DNA from: Trichomonas vaginalis G3
Taxonomy: Eukaryota; Parabasalia; Trichomonadida; Trichomonadidae
NCBI RefSeq assembly: GCF_026262505.1
Contig: NC_067206.1
Location: forward strand, 9,916,268 to 9,980,267
Direction of reading: 5' to 3'
DNA length: 64,000 nucleotides
The notes under the pieces were generated by a model, which did not search any database, was not told the origin of the DNA, and saw nothing but the letters and a program-made list of their open reading frames with translations. The first letter of the stretch is position 1, and the number at the start of each line of letters is the position of its first letter. Shown piece after piece: positions 36,571-46,559 of this stretch. Made by a program: the position numbers and the translations under genes.

Positions 36571-37386
36571 TCAATGGCTAAAATTACTCCTAAACCTACG
36601 AGGAGATCTGGTAGAACTAATATTGGAATACATTGGTTCTGCAGTTTCAAATTGATCTTGAATTTTCCTGACGGTTCTTTCGGCGCGTTTGAGATTATTC
36701 TCGATTTCTTTTTGAGTCTTTTTGATCTTAAGTTCGATTTCCTCGCATTCGAGTGTACAAAAATGAAAATCTGGTGCCTTTTCTCTTGGATCTGGTTGAT
36801 AACCTGTTACCCTGATGTCATGTGGAACTTTAACATATTTATATTTCAATGATGATTGGGAATTTTGAAGTGTCTTTTTCCGGATTTGAATCTTTCTTCG
36901 AAGATCTCCGTTTTTGTAAGATTGTGGTGTGCCTATTACAGAACTTGTATTTGGTATTCTAGTCATTCTTCCACTTGTTTCGTCTGGTCCTCGATAACGA
37001 ATAATATTAACGTCAATCTTGGGATCGGGTTTAGTATTGTTTCTACGATCTTTGTAGAACTTAAACGTATGAGATCGACGAAATTCAACCTCTTCAGCTG
37101 TCGGTTCTGCATTTTGATTGTATTTAAATTCACAATTCACTTGTTCTAATGTAACCTCTAAAGGATCTATTGCCTTTGTAGTTTCTGCGTTACTCTTTTG
37201 CGAATATCTACTTTTTCTAGTTGTTGGCACCTCTTTTGGTTCATGAATAGTAACAGGGTGAATAAATAAAAGACGATTTTGTTCATGAGCTTTATTTATT
37301 TCATCATTCCAATCTTCATACATCTTTAACGTATGTTGGCAATGTTCAAGAATAGTTTCACCTCGATTAATGATGAAATCATTCAT
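36571..37386 (-). CDS. Unrecognised basic protein with coiled coil, 271 residues
   Basis: No family recognised. The product is basic and mostly disordered (TTRKSRYSQKSN, RGPDETSGRMTRIP) with one coiled coil near residues 215-250 (ELKIKKTQKEIENNLKRAER). It ends in an Arg/Ser-rich tail (RSPRRFRSNFSH). There is no membrane segment or catalytic motif. Such sequences are common among cytoskeleton-associated proteins of trichomonads, but that is only a compositional hint. The start at 37386 is followed by MNDFIINRGETILEHCQ and has an A/T-rich upstream region. Confidence 0.7.
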   Translation of the reverse strand: MNDFIINRGETILEHCQHTLKMYEDWNDEINKAHEQNRLLFIHPVTIHEPKEVPTTRKSRYSQKSNAETTKAIDPLEVTLEQVNCEFKYNQNAEPTAEEVEFRRSHTFKFYKDRRNNTKPDPKIDVNIIRYRGPDETSGRMTRIPNTSSVIGTPQSYKNGDLRRKIQIRKKTLQNSQSSLKYKYVKVPHDIRVTGYQPDPREKAPDFHFCTLECEEIELKIKKTQKEIENNLKRAERTVRKIQDQFETAEPMYSNISSTRSPRRFRSNFSH

Positions 37387-37584
37387 AAAAATGTTAATTA
37401 TTTTATATCATTAACTTAATATTCAATCATTTTTGAATGATATCTGAAATTTCATAAGTTCAATTTTATGGTTTTGTAACGAAATTTGATAAAATTTATT
37501 GCATTTATTGTCGAAATATAAAGATCTTTGTGAAAAATGTAATTGAAATTTGGAGTTATTATAATTCATAAAGAATAAAATAGT

Positions 37585-38553
37585 TTAGTATAAAAGTTCA
37601 GCGCGAGAAATTACTGATTTTTGGTTTGGATGAAGTTTCGCAGATTTTATCATAACAGAATTATTAAAACCTTCAGGGATTTCTGGTGCGCCACCACAAA
37701 CAGCAAGAGTATGATGAGTTCCGCAAGCAACTAATCTTGTACCATCAAGGACGTGATATGGATCGTTTGATGGCTTATCGCTTCCAATTCCAAGCTGGGC
37801 AGATGGATTGAAGCCCCATGTATAAAGAGATCCATCATAACTAATTGCAGCATAGTGTTGGATGCCAACAGCAGCAAATACTACTGGTGGAAGTCCAAAT
37901 ACTTGTAATAATGCATCGCTATCGTAATGCCAAAGGTTTCCATCCGTATCAATAAATAAAGCTTCTGTTTCTGAACCATAACCAGCAATAATCTTTGTAG
38001 AAGTTTCAAAGCTCTTAGAATCTTCATTTGTCCAAACAATAATACTATTAGATTTAATGATAAATACTTCATCTCCTGTGCAGCAGATAGCTGTTGCATC
38101 CTTTTCAATTTCTTTAGCTGGTTCATTAACAGCTCCAAATAAGTAAACAACACCTGTATTATTTAAGCCGAGAATATAATTATTTGATGCCGCAATTTGA
38201 GAAATTCCTTCTTGTTGATAGAAATTCTTCTCTAAATAGTTATATACTTTGCCATCGTACTGGAGAGTAATAACATTATTTTCTAAGCAACAAATCTGAC
38301 GTAAAGTTCCTGTAGAAAATTCGTGAATTTGTCCATCCTCTGGTCTAAAAAATACTTTAAAATCATCGAAAACGAAAGCAATAGATTGATTCCATGCAGA
38401 AACGTGTGATATTCTAGAAATTTTTGATTCGAATGGGAAAGATGTTGCTTTAATGAATTTAGCTGTGACTTGTGTCTCCTTCTTGCACCAAAGTTGGCCA
38501 TAGGAGTTGTCACCTGATACCATAATAGATGGTTCTATGTTTTTCGTCTTCAT
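37585..38553 (-). CDS. RCC1-like beta-propeller protein
   Basis: Repeated RCC1-type blades are visible: SGDNSYGQLW at the N-terminus, IAASNNYILGLNNTGVVYLF in the middle, and IQHYAAISYDGSLYTWGFNP with SAQLGIGSDK, RLVACGTHHTLAVCG near the end. Length (322) suits a six- or seven-bladed propeller. Members act as guanine exchange factors or protein-binding scaffolds; trichomonads have many. No extra domain, signal or membrane segment is present, so the partner cannot be inferred. Confidence 0.8.
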   Translation of the reverse strand: MKTKNIEPSIMVSGDNSYGQLWCKKETQVTAKFIKATSFPFESKISRISHVSAWNQSIAFVFDDFKVFFRPEDGQIHEFSTGTLRQICCLENNVITLQYDGKVYNYLEKNFYQQEGISQIAASNNYILGLNNTGVVYLFGAVNEPAKEIEKDATAICCTGDEVFIIKSNSIIVWTNEDSKSFETSTKIIAGYGSETEALFIDTDGNLWHYDSDALLQVFGLPPVVFAAVGIQHYAAISYDGSLYTWGFNPSAQLGIGSDKPSNDPYHVLDGTRLVACGTHHTLAVCGGAPEIPEGFNNSVMIKSAKLHPNQKSVISRAELLY

Positions 38554-38888
38554 AAAATTTTGAAAATTTGACGCTGCATCGGAGAAAACCCAACCTACTA
38601 ATTATTTTGAACCAAGAAGCTACTTTTAGTATGCTTTCTTTGAAATGGAGTTATAAATGAAATAAGAGAGGATTGAGCAGATTTCTAAATCAATTTGAGT
38701 TTTTTGACTTCAAGAACCATCCATCTTGTAAAGTTGTATAAAAATCTTGTTTATTTGCTTTCAATTTTACTCATAAATCAAAACTAAAATATCAAATATT
38801 GTCTTTGTTTGGAAAAAGAAAAAGTATAGACGTATATTTTAAAAATACAAATAGAGGTAAAGTTTATCAAACATATTTTCGAAGGTAC
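38554..38888. other. Intergenic spacer, 335 bp
   Basis: A+T-rich, between the RCC1-like gene and the ankyrin gene on the same strand. Nothing specific is visible. Confidence 0.4.
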
Positions 38889-39509
38889 TTATTGTTGAGA
38901 AGAATCTTCGTGATGAAGTAGAGATTTAAGCCAGAATCTATGATACTTTTCCGCAAAAGCATCAACAGTCTTGTTTTCTGCATCGGGAGAATCTTTATCA
39001 ATACCCTGTTTAACGAGATATTCAGCAACATCTTGTTGATTTGCCATTACAGCAAAAAACAATGCATTCCAGCCATTGCTAGCTACAGAATTTATGTCTA
39101 TTGGACGATCATCAGTGCTAAGTTTCAAAAACGCTTTGATGAATTCCAAATGACCGCGTTGTGCTGCAATATGTAATGGAGTCTTGCCATCTTCTGTTCT
39201 TGCTTCAAGATTGGCTCCTTTATTTGCAAGTAAATCGATTGTTTCTGTTCTTCCTGTATAAGCAGCCCAATGTAACGCAGTATATCCTGCAAAGTTCTTA
39301 TTATCAACCTTAGCACCTTTATCTAAAAGAAATTGTGCACATTCAATGGATCCATGTGCTGCAGCGCACATAAGAAGTGTTTGAATGTGATTTGTTGAAC
39401 TATATGTTGAAGCATTTGGTGAAACAATAGATGATGTAATAAGAGATTTAAGTACTTCAAGGCGATCATATTGAACTGCTGTCCAAGCTTCTTGTACCTT
39501 TGTATCCAT
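38889..39509 (-). CDS. Ankyrin-repeat protein, gankyrin-like size
   Basis: About five ankyrin repeats fill the 206 residues. The clearest are GYTALHWAAYTGRTETIDLL (about residues 78-97) and GKTPLHIAAQRGHLEFIKAF (about 111-130), preceded by QTLLMCAAAHGSIECAQFLL and followed by GWNALFFAVMANQQDVAEYL. No other domain is present. Size and regular repeats recall the proteasome chaperone gankyrin, but trichomonads have hundreds of ankyrin proteins, so only a protein-binding role is safe. An initiator motif lies 11-17 bases upstream. Confidence 0.85.
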   Translation of the reverse strand: MDTKVQEAWTAVQYDRLEVLKSLITSSIVSPNASTYSSTNHIQTLLMCAAAHGSIECAQFLLDKGAKVDNKNFAGYTALHWAAYTGRTETIDLLANKGANLEARTEDGKTPLHIAAQRGHLEFIKAFLKLSTDDRPIDINSVASNGWNALFFAVMANQQDVAEYLVKQGIDKDSPDAENKTVDAFAEKYHRFWLKSLLHHEDSSQQ

Positions 39510-40080
39510 TCTGAAATTAAAAGTGACAAATTTTTTGTCAAATTACATTTGAAGAATCTTTCATTTGATTTCAACCCTTATTAACTTTACCATTAGTAAG
39601 CGCATCACAACAATTAGCTACAGACCGATTTATCCATAGAGAATTTTCAAGATATCAAAAATCGATAATTTTAATATAAATCGTTGTGATTCATACGTTA
39701 ACAACATGATTCGAAAACTTTACTGAGTGAAGTTCCTCTTAGTTTCAGATCCTAAATCTTCAAAAAATAAATCATATGGAATAGGAAACCAAAGCTAAAA
39801 GGAAGTAATTTAGGATAAGTTTATTTTCACTACATGAGGATCTACTGTTGATCTTTTATATGAAAAAATACTTCAGATGTTAATTTTATTTTTTTATTAT
39901 GAACCAGAAATACTTAGTCATATTGATGGAATTAAAAGTTCGTTGTGAGAGAATATTTTTGGTGATTGAGTTATTTGTCTTGAGAAAAAAAAGTTACGAA
40001 ATTGAATCAAGAATATTTTATTTTTTAAAAAAATTAAAATGTTCTTAATACGGCCTTATTTTAATAGATATCTAAGACAT
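39510..40080. other. Intergenic spacer, 571 bp
   Basis: A+T-rich; apart from the initiator element at its left end I see no gene, repeat or RNA. Confidence 0.4.
39520..39526 (-). promoter_or_regulatory. Initiator (Inr) of the ankyrin gene
   Basis: TCACTTT on the minus strand, 11 bases before the ATG at 39509, matches the trichomonad Inr pattern. Confidence 0.5.
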
Positions 40081-40938
40081 TTAGCCTCTCATTGCGTGGC
40101 GATGAGAGCGGCGGTGCTTCTTCTCTAACTTCTTGTTGGAGACTGGCTGTTCTGGAGCTGGTGTAGCTGTTGGCTCTGGAGATGGTGTCGGTGTTGTAAG
40201 GCAGACCTTTCTGATGCGATCAGAAATTGAAGCGAAATCGACAACGTTGTTGTTGTTTCTGAAATCGTTGATGGAAGCCTGGGCCTCGTTCTCGTTGATG
40301 TACTTAAGAACTGTGACATACTTGTTAAGATATCCCTCGATGTAGTCAACGATTGGAGAAAGTGATGATTCGGTTGCGATATGTGTGCCGAAGTATTCTG
40401 GAGCGATAGAGGAAGCAACGCAAGCAACCATCATCTGGGTGATCTTTGAAGCTGGGATTGAAGAAACAACGTTCTCAACCTTGCCATCAACAATGCTGAA
40501 TAATGTGATAGCAGCAAAGCTGTTGATGAAGATGTAATCTGACTTGCAGACGGTGAATAATACGCTGACTGTGTTTGGTGGAGAGTTGATGTTTGATAAT
40601 GTAAGGATGAAATTGATTGATTGAGAGCTTCTAACACTGTAACCGTTGATGCAAACTTTTCTTGTGATTTTCTGGTCCCAGTATTTTGCAGTCATCATTT
40701 CATCTGTAGATGTCTTGAAATAATCGAGTTCTGTTTCTGTAATTTCTGGGAATGCACCCTTAACTCTTCTGATAAGAGTTTCTTGTAATCTGTCGATTTT
40801 TTCCATTCTAACGACAAGTTTACCGTTTGAAGAATCACCGAATGGAACATTTACTGCACGGTGGCAATCAGAAATTCCGGTATTGTATAAATCCTTTGGA
40901 AGTTGGACAAGCGAATGAAGAACGCCAAGGAAATACAT
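40081..40938 (-). CDS. Unrecognised protein with Pro/Thr linker and basic tail, 285 residues
   Basis: No family recognised. Residues 1-240 form a compact mixed region (VLFTVCKSDYIFINSFAAIT; YIEGYLNKYVTVLKYINE). Then come a Pro/Thr linker (TPTPSPEPTATPAPEQP, about 248-264) and a strongly basic His/Arg-rich tail (KKLEKKHRRSHRHAMRG). The first 20 residues are mildly hydrophobic but lack a clear signal-peptide cleavage site. Codon use is more GC-rich than in neighbouring genes, suggesting strong expression. The basic tail could bind RNA, DNA or acidic lipids. An initiator motif lies just upstream. Confidence 0.75.
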   Translation of the reverse strand: MYFLGVLHSLVQLPKDLYNTGISDCHRAVNVPFGDSSNGKLVVRMEKIDRLQETLIRRVKGAFPEITETELDYFKTSTDEMMTAKYWDQKITRKVCINGYSVRSSQSINFILTLSNINSPPNTVSVLFTVCKSDYIFINSFAAITLFSIVDGKVENVVSSIPASKITQMMVACVASSIAPEYFGTHIATESSLSPIVDYIEGYLNKYVTVLKYINENEAQASINDFRNNNNVVDFASISDRIRKVCLTTPTPSPEPTATPAPEQPVSNKKLEKKHRRSHRHAMRG

Positions 40939-40945
40939 TGTATGG

Positions 40946-40952
40946 CAAATGA
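40946..40952 (-). promoter_or_regulatory. Initiator (Inr) of the 40081-40938 gene
   Basis: TCATTTG on the minus strand, seven bases before the ATG at 40938, fits the trichomonad Inr and supports that start. Confidence 0.5.
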
Positions 40953-42791
40953 CACGGTTTTGGCGGTTTTTAAAATTTTTGAATTGTGTTGATAACTGTG
41001 GTTGAGTATTTTGCTTGAAGCAGTATGACGATTGGTTTTTAAATATTGCAACAATTTTTAAAAAGAAATTGAATCCAATTCAAATCAATTCTATTTTAGA
41101 TACTTCATTCATCATAAATTTAATAAAAAATCAGACACAAAATTTGAGAATAGAGGATAACTCTTAAAATTGAAAATGATCTGAATCTGGGAGCTTCCCT
41201 TAGCTTAAATTATCCTAGATTATGTCAATGTATACTGGATCTAATAACAAATCTTTATACTTTTAAATCTTCGTTGATATTTGAACTTATTTTAACAGTA
41301 AAGAACCCATAATCTCTTTGTACAGTATATTTACCAGGAATGTAAGCTGATAGAGAGAGTATTATTAACAATTTTCTCTAATAAAAGAATTTTTCTCTGT
41401 TAGTATACTGTCTAGACCAAATTTATCCCAATCTCAATCTTTGAAAATTTGTTATAATCTTGAGGAATTCCTTATTTAGTCTGAGATGCATACTAATTAT
41501 GATTTTTCATGCTGATTTTTACTTGTTTCAACAAAACAGATTCTATTTTGTGCAGTTTTGTTTTCTTTGCATATGAGTTCTTCTATTCTTTTCAGCTATT
41601 CATCCTTAATTTCTAAGAAAGATATTCAAATACAAAAAAATAAGATATTATAGTCCAAATTCATCTAATATTTTTATCAAGTGTCTATTTAGAATTGCTT
41701 TCATAGACCTAAAAAATCCAAAAATAAATTATTTTCGAGAATTTGATGATAAAAGCTATAAATTTTAAAATAAAAAAACATTTTTCGATTTTTTTTGGGA
41801 ATTTTGATACTCAAAAAACTGTCTCACAAGCGTTTCCTTACGTTATATACACGAATGCCACCATTTTTAAAAATTAATTCAAAAAAATTTAGATATCTTC
41901 AAAGTAATAAAGAGTTTACAAGAAAGATTTGTAAAAAAATATAACTAAATTAGGTAGTATAGTTTAAATGCCGAAGGTAGTTATGTTCAGATCTCTGTAA
42001 TTTCTTGTGTTCCAAGTATAAAATTATATTCATCTATGAAATATAGAGTATTTGCATCTAAAAATGGGCGAAACATCTAGGGTCACAGATAAAATCAGAA
42101 ACTTCGGTATCATTTTCATGGTTAAATAAATTTCTTTTACAACCATTACAGCAACTATTTTCTAAGCGATCGTATTTGCATTTTGGGATATTTTGAAGAA
42201 ACAACGTCGATGATATGAAAAATTTTATTGCAAAATGAAGAGAAATTCCCTTGAAAATCCCTTACATTTATCTAGAAAGAGTCATTCATTTGTTTTTTTC
42301 TCGATTGAAATGCATTGCGGAATGAATTCTTCTCTTGATCAAACGTGGCAAATAATTAAAAGTGACATTATCAATCGGGATTTTACGAAATTTATCCAAG
42401 TAGCAAAGACTTATAGTTATTGCACTTCGGACCGTAACATTCCTTTACCATGGCATAGAGAATGCAATGAGTACACAGAACCAAGAAAACATTAAATTTT
42501 TGAATCTTTCGATTGGATTATGATAACAAAAAAAGAGGATTTAAAGCCCGATATCTCAACAAATTGAAGAAAAGATTGCAACACCGTCTTACCGACCACC
42601 AATTCCTAACAAAATCTTATCGAATTTTCTATAATCCAAACCTTATATGAAAAATATCATCGGATTGGATCATGAAATGACCAAGCCATAATTTTCTATC
42701 AGTACAAGTTTAGATTTATTCAGAAAAATATTTGATCGACAACAACTTTACAACTATTCAATTTTTAGAAAAAAAAAAGAAAAAGGAAATT
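40953..42791. other. Gene-poor region, 1.8 kb
   Basis: A+T-rich DNA with only short frames. The longest (86 codons at 42235-42495, plus strand) has Cys and Trp residues but matches no family I know and lacks an initiator; it may be chance or a fragment. No inverted termini or tandem repeats were found by eye. The size is unusual for trichomonad intergenic DNA, so an old decayed element is possible. Confidence 0.35.
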
Positions 42792-42864
42792 TGCTTTCAG
42801 CGGGACTCGAACGCGCAACCTTAGAATTATGAGACCTACGCTCTACCGATTGAGCTACAAAAGC
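42792..42864 (-). tRNA. tRNA-Met (anticodon CAT)
   Basis: Read on the minus strand, a 73-base cloverleaf begins GCTTTTGTAGCTCAATCGG. The acceptor stem GCTTTTG pairs with the 3' end before the discriminator A; the D arm GCTC/GAGC is perfect; the anticodon loop is CTCATAA (anticodon CAT); the T arm has the loop TTCGAGT. Internal promoter boxes are present (A box TAGCTCAATCGG, B box GTTCGAGTCC). There are one mismatch in the T stem and weak pairs in the anticodon stem. No intron, and CCA is not encoded. D-arm and loop spelling fits elongator Met. CAT could also be a lysidine-type Ile, not expected in the nucleus of a eukaryote. Confidence 0.85.
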
Positions 42865-43700
42865 TTCACGAATTACAAACTGTTTGGTATTATTTGTTTC
42901 ATATATTTTTTCTAAAATAAAATTGAAATCATTCTTGCAGCATAATTGGCAACAATTTTGCAGGAATTTCCCTGAATTTTGAATGTTTTTCAAAAAATTA
43001 TATTTATTTTTTTTATTCACATTTATATAACATATTAATATTTTTAATATACATATCATATGATATCATTCTTATATTCCGTTCTTCATCTCGCAAAATC
43101 TTTTTGATTGACAACATATTAATACATTCAAAATCTACTTATTCTAGCATAAATCATATAACCGCTGGTATTAACCCACATCCCAATCATTAACTTATCT
43201 AATTATTAAAATTTAAAAAATATTTTGAATTTATTGATGAGTGATAGTGAAAATGATATCACATCATTATACTTTACTTTAATTGCATATATATTTTGGT
43301 TTCCATATATACTTTTGCGTTTTTGATTACTTTTGCGTCAACCAAGAAATAGTTTAAGAACTTTGAAATGAAATGCCATACCATCTACCAAAGTTCTTCT
43401 TTCAAATATAATTAGGGGATAGACAGTATCAAAAGACAGTCATTGACATCTCTTAAGGAGCTTTCGAATTTTAAATCAGAACCTCAAATCCGACTATCTT
43501 CACACAGATCCAACGATATGACTTAACGCCTTAAAACATATTGTTGAAGTTATAATATTCAGAAAAATGAAATTTATTTGTTTAATGTGAAGTTTATTAA
43601 GTTTGTAGAAATGTTTGAAAATTTAATATATTTTCGAGCTTTATCAATATTTTCGAAATATTCTGTGTTAAATTTATTTTTATCTTTATTTTTTGTGATA
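42865..43700. other. Gene-poor spacer upstream of the second TTAA transposon
   Basis: A+T-rich DNA with no supported gene. A 127-codon frame starting at 43578 runs across the transposon border and is probably chance. Confidence 0.35.
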
Positions 43701-44340
43701 TTAAGGGTGCACCCGTATGTACGTTTATTTGAGAGGAGGAGGATTACCCTCTCAATTTTGAGGGATTCGTTAGTTTATTTTCTCGATGAATATGGAATAA
43801 AATTTGATTTTTACCTTATCAATATACTTCATATAATATACACATGTTCATGTAAAAACTTTTTTCCAAAATCCTCAGGAATTAAGGGATTTTTGAATTT
43901 TAAGAATTTTTTTCGAATTTTTTCGAAAAAAAAATATTTTCAGAACAGCCTTAACGGCTAAGATTTAGGAACAATGTTAAGTATCAAAAAGAAAGGAGGT
44001 CTGATATAGACAACATATATCGTTGAAGGTTGAAAAAATCTCTAATATTTGAGCCCAAAATTTCAAATTTTAATTTTTTGAAAAAAGAGGCCACCCGTAT
44101 GTACGTTTATTTGAGAGGAGGAGGATATTTTTGAAAGGGTGAAACATTATGAATATGTTAATTATATAATAATATGTATTATTATAAAAAAGAAAAGAGA
44201 AAGGGACAGACTAGCCCATTGTCACTTTTTAATTTAGCAAATGAACGCTTATGGAGTGGAGTTTTTGGGTAAATCTGATTTGCTTATAAATGAAATAAAA
44301 TCAAAAGAAACCATATTGGCATTATATTATGCAAAAATAA

Positions 44341-44547
44341 ATGATCTTACTTAGTACTTTTAAAGTTAATTTCAGAAAAAATTTGACACAATGGTATCCG
44401 GCACATACAAGTGGTGTACAACCAAAATATAAGTTGGTTTAAACATATATTGCTATATCTCATGATCTTACTTAGTACTTTTAAAGTTAATTTCAGAAAA
44501 AATTTGACACAATGGTATCCGGCACATACAAGTGGTGTACAACCAAA
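44341..44547. repeat. 86-bp direct repeat, two copies 121 bp apart
   Basis: The stretch starting ATGATCTTACTTAGTACTTT occurs at 44341-44426 and 44462-44547 with no difference that I see. The second copy runs into the open frame at 44411-44818, so the duplication involved its 5' end. Confidence 0.85.
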
Positions 44548-44818
44548 TCTTCGACTCGATGAACTTGTCATCGAGTTATATTCCAGTGTTGTTCCTTCAT
44601 TCCTGATTAAGTTGCAAATTAAAGGTCTGGATTCAGAGAGAAGTGTTAAAGTTATCAAAAAAGTCACAAGAGATTTCGAAGAAATGACACAATTTAAAAA
44701 AGTCGAATGCATCAGTATGCTTGAAGCTGTTCAGAAAGGTCTGAAAAATGATACACTTGATCCCAACATTGTTTACTCAACATTAAAAATATTATTGCAA
44801 AGAAAACATTTGATTTAA
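44411..44818 (+). CDS. Unrecognised helical protein fragment in a transposon
   Basis: The convincing part starts within the second 86-bp repeat copy and reads TQWYPAHTSGVQPNLRLDEL, then VIELYSSVVPSFLIKLQIKG, and ends in an alternating helical region (VECISMLEAVQKGLKNDTLD). The 5' end is unclear because upstream sequence is duplicated and an earlier frame (from 44242, MNAYGVEFLGKSDLLINEIK) stops inside the first copy. It may be a captured or decayed host gene with a duplicated segment. No transposase motif is visible. Confidence 0.4.
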   Translation: MVYNQNISWFKHILLYLMILLSTFKVNFRKNLTQWYPAHTSGVQPNLRLDELVIELYSSVVPSFLIKLQIKGLDSERSVKVIKKVTRDFEEMTQFKKVECISMLEAVQKGLKNDTLDPNIVYSTLKILLQRKHLI

Positions 44819-45518
44819 TAAACATTTAATTTATTATAATTAATTTTTTATTACAGTATAGTAAAAAATGCTATAAATAAATTATTATATTTTATTAAAA
44901 TGTGACTTTTAATAGTAAGTGAATAAAATAAATCAGGAATTGGGAAAGAAATAAGGTTAATTAAAAATAATGAAAATTATAAGTTTAAGGTTAATGAAAA
45001 AGTGACAATGGGCGAGTTTGTCCCCCACTCTGACTAAATAATTATAAATTTCAAGTTAAATTTTAATTTTGATAAATAATTTAAATTTCAAAATATCAAG
45101 TTCAGTTCGACTATGTATGTAGTAATTCCTCAATAAAGTGCCAAAACCCTATTAAAATATATGAACATTTTCAACATTTTAATGTTTTTATTTAAAAATT
45201 TGATGGAATATGAGCTTCAAACAATTATTATGCAAATAAAAATAATTAAATATATGTATTTATTCGTATTACAACCGTAGTAAGTCGATTCTTCCTTTCT
45301 TCTACTGAGTTTTGAATTTGATTTCGAATTGTAAAGAGATTCAAAGGGAAAATACTAGCGGATAAAAACTACCTCCATGAAAGGGTCATAATGGAGTCAA
45401 GTTGTATTTTTTGATATTTTTTTGCTTTTCGAGCCTAAATAGGTAGCCAAGATAATGCCTAAAAATAAGGTTCTAAATTCTGAAGTTTACATGATCCTCT
45501 CGTGTGCACCCTTAATAT

Positions 45519-45916
45519 ATGACTAGTCTTATATCCAACATCTCTACATTAATTTCGAGAATTAGTATCTACAAAAATCATTTATATCCTATTTGGGATT
45601 TGATGTTTAATTTTTTGACAAATACGAATTGTATGGGATATGCCGAAACAATGAATTGTTTAGTAGCAGTAATAGAATGCAATATTGAATTAGATGAAAT
45701 TGATCAAAACAATATGCTTTTTTAAAACATTAGTATCTGATAAATCAAATAAATTGAATTTGTTACAGAATTCTTTAACTGTAAGAAGATGTTGACAATT
45801 AAAGTGTTATGTTGAGAGCAATTAATGGTCACACACGTGTTCTGCGACTTCTTCTTTCTGATCCATCCATTGATGTCAATGCCACTAACAACTCATCACG
45901 TACAGCATTGATAGTT
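45519..45916 (+). pseudogene. Trichomonad ankyrin-family gene, decayed and cut by Polinton 2
   Basis: The N-terminal region MTSLISNISTLISRISIYKN, then HLYPIWDLMFNFLTNTNC and VIECNIELDEIDQNNMLF, is the non-repeat leader of the large trichomonad ankyrin family. After a stretch with at least one frame change (about 45723-45810), an ankyrin repeat appears: MLRAINGHTRVLRLLLSDPS, IDVNATNNSSRTALIV. The repeat stops abruptly at about 45916 where Polinton 2 begins. The rest of the gene must lie beyond the right end of that element, outside the window. A TTAA transposon also abuts the start codon. The gene is thus non-functional. Confidence 0.6.
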
Positions 45917-45922
45917 AGTAAA

Positions 45923-45969
45923 CATATCAAGGGTACGGAGGCACTGCGCGCCTCCTTACCCCTGATATG
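45923..45969. repeat. Hairpin-forming inverted repeat at the Polinton 2 terminus
   Basis: Arms 45923-45942 (CATATCAAGGGTACGGAGGC) and 45950-45969 pair with two mismatches across a 7-base GC-rich loop (ACTGCGC). Hairpins at the ends of protein-primed genomes can serve replication or integrase recognition. It is the most GC-rich spot in the neighbourhood. Confidence 0.7.
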
Positions 45970-46094
45970 TGAATTTGACACTTTACAAAACCGTTAACGT
46001 ATATTTTACAACACAAACGACAACACTAACTTAACCTTAAATATTTACAAAGCCGCCAACCACTTCACCTCACTAATGTAAAAAATAAACGTTC

Positions 46095-46415
46095 TCACTT
46101 ACAAAAGTATTGCAACTCCTCCCATTGCTGTGCTTCACACAACAGTTCATATTCTTCTGACTCACTTTCTTCTTCATATAGGTCAAAATCACTGTCAAAA
46201 TAAATGTTAGTAAGTTTTGACAAAGCTAATGAAACACGCTTACCGTTTGTATCGTATGCTTGTATAAACTTTCCATTATGCTTGTAGTCATAAACGCTCA
46301 AACTAACTTTACCCTTTCTCCCTCGTATCTGATAGAATGTATTTTCACGAGGAACGAAGAACAAATTCTTGAACTCATGACCGTTGTAGTTTGTTATCTC
46401 AATAGTTTTCGTCAT
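46095..46415 (-). CDS. Unrecognised acidic protein, first gene of Polinton 2
   Basis: A 106-residue product: a beta-rich N-terminal part (MTKTIEITNYNGHEFKNLFF, with RENTFYQIRGRKGKVSLSVY), a middle with KRVSLALSKLTNIYFD, and an acidic tail (EEESESEEYELLCEAQ). No family recognised. Its frame points towards the terminus. The ATG is preceded by an A/T-rich tract, and the shared palindrome lies 98 bp upstream, so it may be under the same control as other genes of the element. Confidence 0.6.
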   Translation of the reverse strand: MTKTIEITNYNGHEFKNLFFVPRENTFYQIRGRKGKVSLSVYDYKHNGKFIQAYDTNGKRVSLALSKLTNIYFDSDFDLYEEESESEEYELLCEAQQWEELQYFCK

Positions 46416-46512
46416 TTATATAAAAATAAAATAAAAAATAAACTTAAAAATTAATGATATCACCACCCTCACACGTATGAAAACATAGCACAAAAATAAA
46501 TTTAGGTGAAGT

Positions 46513-46526
46513 GGTGAGATCTCACC
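46513..46526. promoter_or_regulatory. Palindrome GGTGAGATCTCACC, copy 1
   Basis: A perfect 14-bp palindrome flanked by further GGTGA/TCACC half sites (GGTGAAGT before; TTTTTCACCTG and TTTTTCACC after). It lies between divergent or successive gene starts and recurs at 55360, 56447 and 58206, only in this element. Likely an operator or replication site. Confidence 0.65.
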
Positions 46527-46559
46527 TCTTTTTTCACCTGTTTTTTCACCCTGTTGAAT

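Larger units (their letters stand above)
44203..45024. mobile_element. Inverted-repeat element (822 bp) nested in the second TTAA transposon
   Basis: Arms of 28 bp at 44203-44230 and 44997-45024 (starting GGGACAGACTAGCCCATTG; the inverted right arm starts GGGACAAACTCGCCCATTG) differ at two positions. No target duplication is evident. Inside are an 86-bp direct repeat and a 135-codon frame. It may be a separate DNA transposon or the inner repeats of the surrounding element. Confidence 0.5.
43705..45511. mobile_element. Second TTAA-flanked DNA transposon, 1.8 kb
   Basis: The termini GGGTGCACCCG (left) and, inverted, GGGTGCACACG (right) are flanked by TTAA at 43701-43704 and 45512-45515. The left subterminal 35 bp (CACCCGTATGTACGTTTATT onward, 43710-43744) is repeated exactly at 44092-44126. 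It contains a further inverted-repeat element with one open frame. It ends four bases before the start of the ankyrin gene at 45519, so it may have replaced that gene's promoter. Family is piggyBac- or Kolobok-like by target site; no transposase is recognised. Short termini (8 exact bases, 10 of the first 11) make this call moderate. Confidence 0.55.

Noticed and set aside
42235-42495. 86-codon plus-strand frame in the gene-poor region
   Set aside because: No initiator, no family and random-looking composition; not enough to call a gene.
43578-43961. 127-codon frame spanning the left border of the TTAA transposon
   Set aside because: Phe/Leu/Ile-rich from A+T-rich DNA and crosses the transposon junction.
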